Source of the DNA: Rhodocyclaceae bacterium
Lineage (GTDB): Bacteria > Pseudomonadota > Gammaproteobacteria > Burkholderiales > Rhodocyclaceae
Length of the DNA: 33,160 nucleotides
Reading direction: 5' to 3'
NCBI GenBank assembly: GCA_020445945.1
Contig: JAGRFQ010000040.1
Location: 1-33,160, forward strand
Under the pieces are notes generated by a model. It had not been told where the DNA came from. It did not search any database and saw nothing but the letters and a program-made list of their open reading frames with translations. Made by a program: the position numbers and the translations under genes. Positions 28,608 through 33,160 of this stretch are shown one piece after another. Position 1 is the first letter of the stretch. Every line of letters starts with the position of its first letter.

Positions 28608-28945
28608 GCGGGGCGTGTCGATGGCATCGGCATGAGGCGGGGGGTGGCTGGGGCCGGGCGGTGTGCCAGCAGCGTTCGTGCGGGGTTTTCGGGTGGCGGG
28701 TCGAGGGCGATGGGTGAACGGCCAGGCGGGCGCATTTTTGTGATCAAATCGACGCGAATGTCAAAAAGCGGTTCGCGAGGTGGCGTGCTTGTGCAAGAAT
28801 TCAAAGGTTGCCGGTAACGCAAACTGCCGTCGGTGTGTGCCGGCGCCCTGTGTTCGCACGAGGGTGGTTGCGCGGTGTATTTCAATAGAGAGTGAGGCCT
28901 CCGGCAAGACTGCCTGAGGGCCGTTGGTCCAAGGTGCTGTGTCGT
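28608..28945. other. Intergenic region before the PP2C gene
   Basis: About 340 bp between the sucD terminator and the phosphatase start. Open frames cross it on both strands, but none has a credible start, ribosome-binding site or family character. A GTG at 28892 could extend the phosphatase by 18 residues. The promoter of the downstream signalling genes should be here, possibly in the less GC-rich patch at 28734-28830, but no convincing -35/-10 pair is seen. Confidence 0.5.
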
Positions 28946-29734
28946 ATGGCTGTTGAAGATCCGTCGCTTGCTCCGCTGATGATGGCATCGAAGACCGATG
29001 TCGGGCGGATGCGTCAACGGAACGAGGATGCCTGCCGCTTCAGTGCGGCGCAGGGGTGGGCGGTGCTGGCCGATGGCATGGGCGGCTACCAGGGTGGAGA
29101 CGTTGCGTCGGCCATGGCCGTCGACAGTGTCGAATCCAGCTTGAGCCAGAGCTCGACGAAGACTGTGGCCGACGTGTTGTCGGGCTTGCGCAGTGCGACG
29201 GTTCAAGCCAACGAGCGGGTGTTTACCGTCGCGCACAGCGATCGCGACCTGTTCGGGATGGGGTCGACGCTTGTGACCGTGCGTTTTTTTGGGAACATGC
29301 TTGCGGTGAGTCACGTGGGGGACTCCCGGTTGTATCGGTACCGGCCCGACCATCTCGTTCAACTGACGCGTGACCATTCACTGCTGCAGGAACAGGTCGA
29401 TGGCGGCATGATGAGTGCCGATGCCGCGCGTCACGCGCCCGGCCGGAGCCTGTTGACCCGGGCTCTGGGGGTGGAGCCATCGGTGGTGCCGGACGTCGCG
29501 CTGCACGAAATGCAGGTCGGTGACATCTATCTGATGTGCTCCGACGGTTTGACCGATATGTTGTACGACGATGATATCGCGCTGGTGTGCGAGACCCTGT
29601 CCGCCAATCTCGCGTTGGCAGCCGATCATCTCATTCAGCTTGCCAACGACCGTGGCGGACGCGACAACATTACGGTGATTCTGATCAAGGTACGCAAGCC
29701 GTTTGCGCCCGCTGCATGTAAGTCAGGCGCTTGA
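28946..29734 (+). CDS. PP2C-type (PPM) serine/threonine protein phosphatase
   Basis: 262 aa from ATG 28946 (AAGGT 12-16 nt upstream). Alternative starts are GTG 28892 (longer) and the Met pair at residues 12-13. The PPM motifs occur in order: RNEDA (E27, D28), VLADGMGGYQGGDVAS (metal-binding D43, G44), GMGSTLVTV, SHVGDSRLYRY, LTRDHSLLQEQV, CSDGLTDML and RGGRDNITVIL. All metal-binding Asp residues are present, so it should be an active Mn/Mg-dependent phosphatase of the Stp/PppA kind. There is no membrane helix. The FHA-domain gene follows after 25 nt, a pairing typical of phosphothreonine signalling modules. The matching kinase is not in the window. Confidence 0.93.
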   Translation: MAVEDPSLAPLMMASKTDVGRMRQRNEDACRFSAAQGWAVLADGMGGYQGGDVASAMAVDSVESSLSQSSTKTVADVLSGLRSATVQANERVFTVAHSDRDLFGMGSTLVTVRFFGNMLAVSHVGDSRLYRYRPDHLVQLTRDHSLLQEQVDGGMMSADAARHAPGRSLLTRALGVEPSVVPDVALHEMQVGDIYLMCSDGLTDMLYDDDIALVCETLSANLALAADHLIQLANDRGGRDNITVILIKVRKPFAPAACKSGA

Positions 29735-29759
29735 ACGATGTAACAGGACGGATGACAAG

Positions 29760-30563
29760 ATGCCGAAACTGATTCTCAGCATGGATGGTCTGGTGCTCAA
29801 GGAAATACCGCTGGACAAGGAGCGGACAACCATCGGGCGCAAGCCGCACAACGATATCCAGATCGACAATCTCGCCATCAGTGGCGAGCACGCGGTGATC
29901 ACGGCGATCCTGAATGACGCCTTCCTTGAAGACCGCAACAGCACCAACGGCACCTATGTTAATGGTCAGCCGGTCAAGAAATGCGCGCTGCAGAGCAACG
30001 ACGTCGTCGAGTTGGGCAAGTACCGGATCAAGTTCGTGGTCGATGTCGACCAGCCCGGCGGCAGCCCATCCGACTTTGTCGATACCGCGGCCCTCAAGCC
30101 GGTGCTCGACGCGCCCGAAGTGAGTGTTGAAACGCCGGAGCCGGTGGCAACGGATACCGTTGTTGGCGCGGATGGCGCGTTGCTTGAGGGCGATCCCGAG
30201 TCAACCCAGATTTTCGATCGTAGCGGCGGTGCGCCCGCCGCGGCTGAGCCAGCGACGCCTTCGACGCCGTCACGTACGACCGATGCGGCCGGTGGAGTGG
30301 GTGTGATTCAAGTGTTGTCAGGGCCGAATGTCGGGCGAGAGCTCGAACTCAAGAAGTCGCTGACCACGCTCGGCAAACCCGGCATTCAGGTGGCAGTGAT
30401 TACCCGGCGCCCGCATGGCTACTTCATTACGCACGTCGAAGGGTCGACCTTTCCGGTGGTGAACGGTCGTCAACTTGACGCTCAGGCGCATAACCTGGGC
30501 GACCACGACATCATCGAGATCGCCGGCGTCAAGATGGAGTTCTTCCTGCGCGCGCTCGGGTAG
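29760..30563 (+). CDS. FHA-domain protein with a second, degenerate FHA-like domain
   Basis: 267 aa from ATG 29760 (AGGACGG 8-14 nt upstream). The first FHA domain (1-97) has the complete phosphothreonine-binding set: GR at 26-27, S41 and H44 (SGEHAVI), and NSTNGTYVNG with N63. An acidic Pro/Ala linker (98-178) carries EGDPESTQIFDRS around T149, resembling the GarA/OdhI phospho-motif ETTSVF. The C-terminal part (180-267) looks like another FHA beta-sandwich (GRELELKKSLTTLGKPGIQV, VVNGRQL, HDIIEIAGVKMEFFL), but the GR and S..H residues are missing, so it probably does not bind phosphothreonine. It is encoded with the PP2C phosphatase and probably reads the same phosphorylation. Confidence 0.9.
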   Translation: MPKLILSMDGLVLKEIPLDKERTTIGRKPHNDIQIDNLAISGEHAVITAILNDAFLEDRNSTNGTYVNGQPVKKCALQSNDVVELGKYRIKFVVDVDQPGGSPSDFVDTAALKPVLDAPEVSVETPEPVATDTVVGADGALLEGDPESTQIFDRSGGAPAAAEPATPSTPSRTTDAAGGVGVIQVLSGPNVGRELELKKSLTTLGKPGIQVAVITRRPHGYFITHVEGSTFPVVNGRQLDAQAHNLGDHDIIEIAGVKMEFFLRALG

Positions 30564-30650
30564 CACGCCGATGGCGTGTGACATAGTTCGCGGTGTTGCC
30601 CAAGACCGGGTGATAGTCTTGCCCATTGAGAATTTGTCCTGGCGAGGGTC

Positions 30651-31418
30651 ATGAAATTCAGGGTGCTGGGATGCAGTGGAGGAATCGGTGGGCGCAATGC
30701 CCGCACCACGGCGTTCCTTGTCGACGATGACATCCTGATCGATGGCGGGACTGGCGTGGGTGAACTCGAATATGAAGAGTTGCTGCGCATCAACCACATT
30801 TTTGTTACCCACGCGCACCTCGATCACATCGCGTTCATTCCGCTGCTCATCGACACGGTTGGTGACGCCCGGCGCTCGCCTGTCACGGTGTATGCCACCG
30901 TAGAGACCCTGCGGATTTTGCGCTCACACATCTTCAATTGGCTGGTGTGGCCCGACTTCAGCGCCATTCCAGACCGCCACCACCCGTTCATGCGTTTCGA
31001 GATTCTCAAGGTCGGTGAGCACGCTACGCTTGATGGTCGACGCATTTCCGCGCTCCCCGCATTTCACACGGTGCCCGCGGTGGCGTATGCCCTCGATAGC
31101 GGCGCCGGCCAGTTGGTCTACACCGGAGATACCACCTATACGCCAGCGCTCGTGGCCGCCATCAATGCGCAACCCGCGTTGCGTCATCTGGTGATCGAGA
31201 CCGCGTTTTCCGATGCGCAGCACGCGCTGGCGATGGCGTCGCGCCATCTGTGTCCCAGCCTGCTCGCCGATTTTCTGGACGCGCTGACCGTCACGCCGGA
31301 GGTGCACATCAGCCACCTCAAGCCGGGGCACGTCGAGCGTACGATGGCCGAGGTTGGCGTCTACCCGGGGCGGCTGCGTCCGTCCATGTTGCACAACGGG
31401 CAGGTCTTGTCCTTCTGA
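30651..31418 (+). CDS. Metallo-beta-lactamase-fold class-II 3',5'-cyclic nucleotide phosphodiesterase
   Basis: 255 aa, ATG 30651 with GCGAGGG upstream. The metal motif THAHLDH gives H54, H56, D58 and H59. Further ligands are probably in PAFHTVP, YTGDTTYTP and HISHLKPGH. The pattern THAHLDHIAFIPLLID, with an N-terminal MKFRVLGCSGGIGGRN, fits the class-II cAMP/cGMP phosphodiesterase group rather than lactamases, RNase Z or glyoxalases. It would hydrolyse cAMP or cGMP in the cytoplasm, and the substrate is inferred from family only. A 6-bp hairpin (30564-30578) without a T-run separates it from the FHA gene (87-nt gap), so co-transcription is possible. Confidence 0.8.
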   Translation: MKFRVLGCSGGIGGRNARTTAFLVDDDILIDGGTGVGELEYEELLRINHIFVTHAHLDHIAFIPLLIDTVGDARRSPVTVYATVETLRILRSHIFNWLVWPDFSAIPDRHHPFMRFEILKVGEHATLDGRRISALPAFHTVPAVAYALDSGAGQLVYTGDTTYTPALVAAINAQPALRHLVIETAFSDAQHALAMASRHLCPSLLADFLDALTVTPEVHISHLKPGHVERTMAEVGVYPGRLRPSMLHNGQVLSF

Positions 31419-31462
31419 GCCCGGCGCACGTGAATGGAGCGTGCGTCAATGCCTGATCCCGG

Positions 31463-31468
31463 TAGAAT
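31463..31468 (+). promoter_or_regulatory. Candidate -10 element upstream of the GAF-PilB gene
   Basis: TAGAAT in the context GGTAGAATGTGGGG, 58 nt before the ATG, in the 108-nt gap after the phosphodiesterase gene. No clear -35. It matches the TAGAAT elements upstream of hisG and mlaF. Confidence 0.35.
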
Positions 31469-31526
31469 GTGGGGATCGTGCGCCGCCGCCGGCGAGCCAG
31501 GGAACCAACGCTCAGGACATGTGCTC

Positions 31527-33160
31527 ATGAAATCAGCATCCGGCAAGACCTCTCTTTCCGGGGACGTGGCAAGCCGCCTGGCTTTCTTCAAGGGTCTTCA
31601 GGCGGTGACGACCCGGATTCATGCGACCCAGAACATCGACGAGATCATCTTCGATCTCTCGGCCGAGCTGTGTGAGCTGTTCGGTGCTGAACGCCTCACC
31701 ATCTACACCGTCGATGATACCCGTACGGCAATTGTCTCCAAGGTCAAGACCGGGCTGCACGCCGTCAACAGCATTCGCCTGCCGATCTCCGAAAGCAGTA
31801 TTGCCGGCTACGTTGCGCACTTCAAGAAGATGATCAATCTGCCGGACGTCTACGACAGTGCGGCCTTGTCCGCCATTTCCCCGCAGCTCGAGTTTCGCAA
31901 GGAAGTGGATGAAGTTACCGGCTATCACAGTCGCGAGATGCTGGTGGCGCCGATTGTCGACCCCGACAAGGGAGAACTCGAAGGCGTGCTGCAGTTGATC
32001 AATGCGGTCAACGGCAAGCCGTTTTCCTCGATCGCCGAAGAGGGGCTGCTCGGTCTGGCGCAAACCCTTGGCGTCGCGTTTGCGCAGCGCACCCGGGCGC
32101 ACGGTGCGCCACGTTCGCGCTACGACCAGCTGGTGACCGAAGCGCGCCTCACCAGTGCGGAGCTCGATGCCGCAACGCGCAAAGCGCGCGAGCGCAAGCT
32201 TGGAACCGAAGAGGTGCTGGTCGAGGATATGGGGCTGAGCCTCGGCGAGGTGGGCGAAGCGGTCGCCAAGTTCTTCAAGGTGCCTTACGAACCCTTCCGC
32301 TCGGACCGCATCAAGCCCGTCGATCTGCTCAAGAACATCAAGCGGGAGTTTGTCGAACAAAGCCACTGGCTGCCCCTCGAAGAGACAGAGGAAGGGATCG
32401 TGGTGATGGCCACCGACCCGGAGCAGACCCGGGCCTCGCGCGTGGCGCACAACGTTTTCCCGAACAAGAAAATCGCCATCCGTGCTACGACCATGCGCGA
32501 GTTCAAGCGCACCGTCGATCAGTTCTTCGAGATCAGCCTCGACCTGGGCTCCGTCGACGACTTGTTGATGGACCTGGACGAAGAGGACAGCGACGCATCC
32601 ATGGCCGACGAGTTGTCGGCCGCAGCCGACAACGAACTCGTCAAGCTGGTCAACAAGGTCGTAATCGACGCTTACAAGCAGGGCGCCTCTGACATCCACA
32701 TCGAACCGCGGCCCGGCAAGGAAAAGACGCTCATCCGCTTTCGCAAGGATGGCACCCTGGTGCCCTACATCGAGGTCCCGGCAAGCTACCGCAGCCCGCT
32801 GGTGACGCGCATCAAGATCATGTGCGACCTCGACATCTCCGAACGCCGCCGGCCGCAGGACGGCAAGATCAAGTTCCGCAAATATGCCGCCCTCGACATC
32901 GAGTTGCGGGTTGCCACGCTCCCCACCGCGGGTGGTCTCGAAGACGTGGTGATGCGGATTCTGGCCAACAGCGAACCCATTCCGCTCGACGCCCTCGGCC
33001 TGACCGACAACAACCTCGAACGCCTGACCAGCGCCATCACCAAACCCTACGGCATCTTCTTCGTGTGCGGCCCGACCGGCTCGGGCAAAACCACCACGCT
33101 GCACTCCATCCTCGGGCACATCAACACCCCGGACACCAAGATCTGGACCGTCGAAGACCC
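31527..33160 (+). CDS. GAF-domain-fused PilB/GspE-type assembly ATPase, cut by the window edge
   Basis: 544 codons seen from ATG 31527, preceded by AGGA at 31514-31517; the frame is open at the right edge. Residues about 20-185 form a GAF domain (LFGAERLTIYTVDD, SIAGYVAHFKKMINLPDVYD, LEGVLQLINAVNGKPFSSIA), an unusual addition to this family. Residues about 205-335 are the T2SSE_N/MshEN-like region (KLGTEEVLVEDMGLSLGEV). The ATPase core starts near 366 (VIDAYKQGASDIHIEPRPG, RRRPQDGKIKF) and has Walker A GPTGSGKT at 515-522 and the Asp-box start TVEDP. The rest of the core lies outside. Such hexameric ATPases power pilus or pseudopilus assembly. The partner pilus genes are not visible, and the GAF domain suggests control by a small ligand. 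Confidence 0.92.
   Translation, partial: MKSASGKTSLSGDVASRLAFFKGLQAVTTRIHATQNIDEIIFDLSAELCELFGAERLTIYTVDDTRTAIVSKVKTGLHAVNSIRLPISESSIAGYVAHFKKMINLPDVYDSAALSAISPQLEFRKEVDEVTGYHSREMLVAPIVDPDKGELEGVLQLINAVNGKPFSSIAEEGLLGLAQTLGVAFAQRTRAHGAPRSRYDQLVTEARLTSAELDAATRKARERKLGTEEVLVEDMGLSLGEVGEAVAKFFKVPYEPFRSDRIKPVDLLKNIKREFVEQSHWLPLEETEEGIVVMATDPEQTRASRVAHNVFPNKKIAIRATTMREFKRTVDQFFEISLDLGSVDDLLMDLDEEDSDASMADELSAAADNELVKLVNKVVIDAYKQGASDIHIEPRPGKEKTLIRFRKDGTLVPYIEVPASYRSPLVTRIKIMCDLDISERRRPQDGKIKFRKYAALDIELRVATLPTAGGLEDVVMRILANSEPIPLDALGLTDNNLERLTSAITKPYGIFFVCGPTGSGKTTTLHSILGHINTPDTKIWTVED

Noticed and set aside
28779..28793. TGGCGTGCTTGTGCA as a sigma-54 promoter for the PP2C-FHA genes
   Set aside because: The distance between the GG and GC elements is 9 nt instead of the strictly required 10.
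28169..29377. 402-codon minus-strand frame across the sucD-PP2C gap
   Set aside because: It runs through the sucCD terminator and is antisense to both genes at its ends; the translation has no recognisable domain.
30564..30578. Hairpin after the FHA gene as a terminator
   Set aside because: Only a 6-bp stem with no T-run after it, so it is unlikely to stop transcription on its own.
31533..33119. 528-codon minus-strand frame opposite the GAF-PilB gene
   Set aside because: Antisense shadow; the plus-strand frame has clear GAF and PilB motifs and a ribosome-binding site.

Overview
The window comes from a high-GC Gram-negative bacterium. The gene families and order (mlaFEDACB, an ABC-2 exporter, bolA, murA, hisGD...BHAFIE, HIT, tatABC) and the short-form HisG fit a betaproteobacterium, most likely a Rhodocyclales member of the Azoarcus/Thauera/Zoogloea type. 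The assignment rests on recognised protein families and gene order only; no database search was possible.

Layout. (1) Positions 1-5221, minus strand: part of a mannose-sensitive-haemagglutinin (MSHA) type IV pilus cluster. In transcription order it holds a sigma-54-dependent response regulator, an ExeA/MshM-like ATPase with a long Ala-Pro linker and a SPOR-like tail, the MshL secretin lipoprotein, and the start of a membrane-anchored MshN-type protein. (2) 5356-12419, plus strand: a tightly overlapped envelope operon, mlaF-E-D-A-C-B (retrograde phospholipid transport), an ABC-2 ATPase/permease pair, a BolA-like protein and murA. (3) 12469-19190: histidine biosynthesis, hisG-hisD-[hisC inverted]-hisB-hisH-hisA-hisF-hisI-hisE. 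hisC lies on the opposite strand, with a bidirectional terminator between it and hisD. (4) 19200-21128: a HIT hydrolase and the tatABC translocase. (5) 21136-26156: a DegS-like protease (minus), a NIF3-family protein (plus), a FimV-like pilus/polarity protein (minus) and a DUF2889 protein (plus). (6) 26157-28607: sucCD with its own TATAAT promoter, a roughly 200-nt leader and a strong terminator. (7) 28946-33160: PP2C-type phosphatase, FHA-domain protein, metallo-beta-lactamase-fold class-II cyclic nucleotide phosphodiesterase, and a GAF-domain-fused PilB/GspE-type ATPase cut by the window edge.

Most of the window is conserved housekeeping. The most interesting part is region 7. It places reversible protein phosphorylation (PP2C, FHA, and a linker motif resembling the GarA/OdhI phospho-switch), cyclic nucleotide turnover and a ligand-sensing GAF-PilB motor side by side, and may be a phospho-regulated pilus or secretion system whose remaining genes lie past the right edge. 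Other points of note are the inverted hisC, an 11-copy hexanucleotide repeat inside the mshM-like gene, and a FimV-like gene in an unusual neighbourhood.

No tRNA, rRNA, CRISPR array, insertion sequence or prophage gene was seen.
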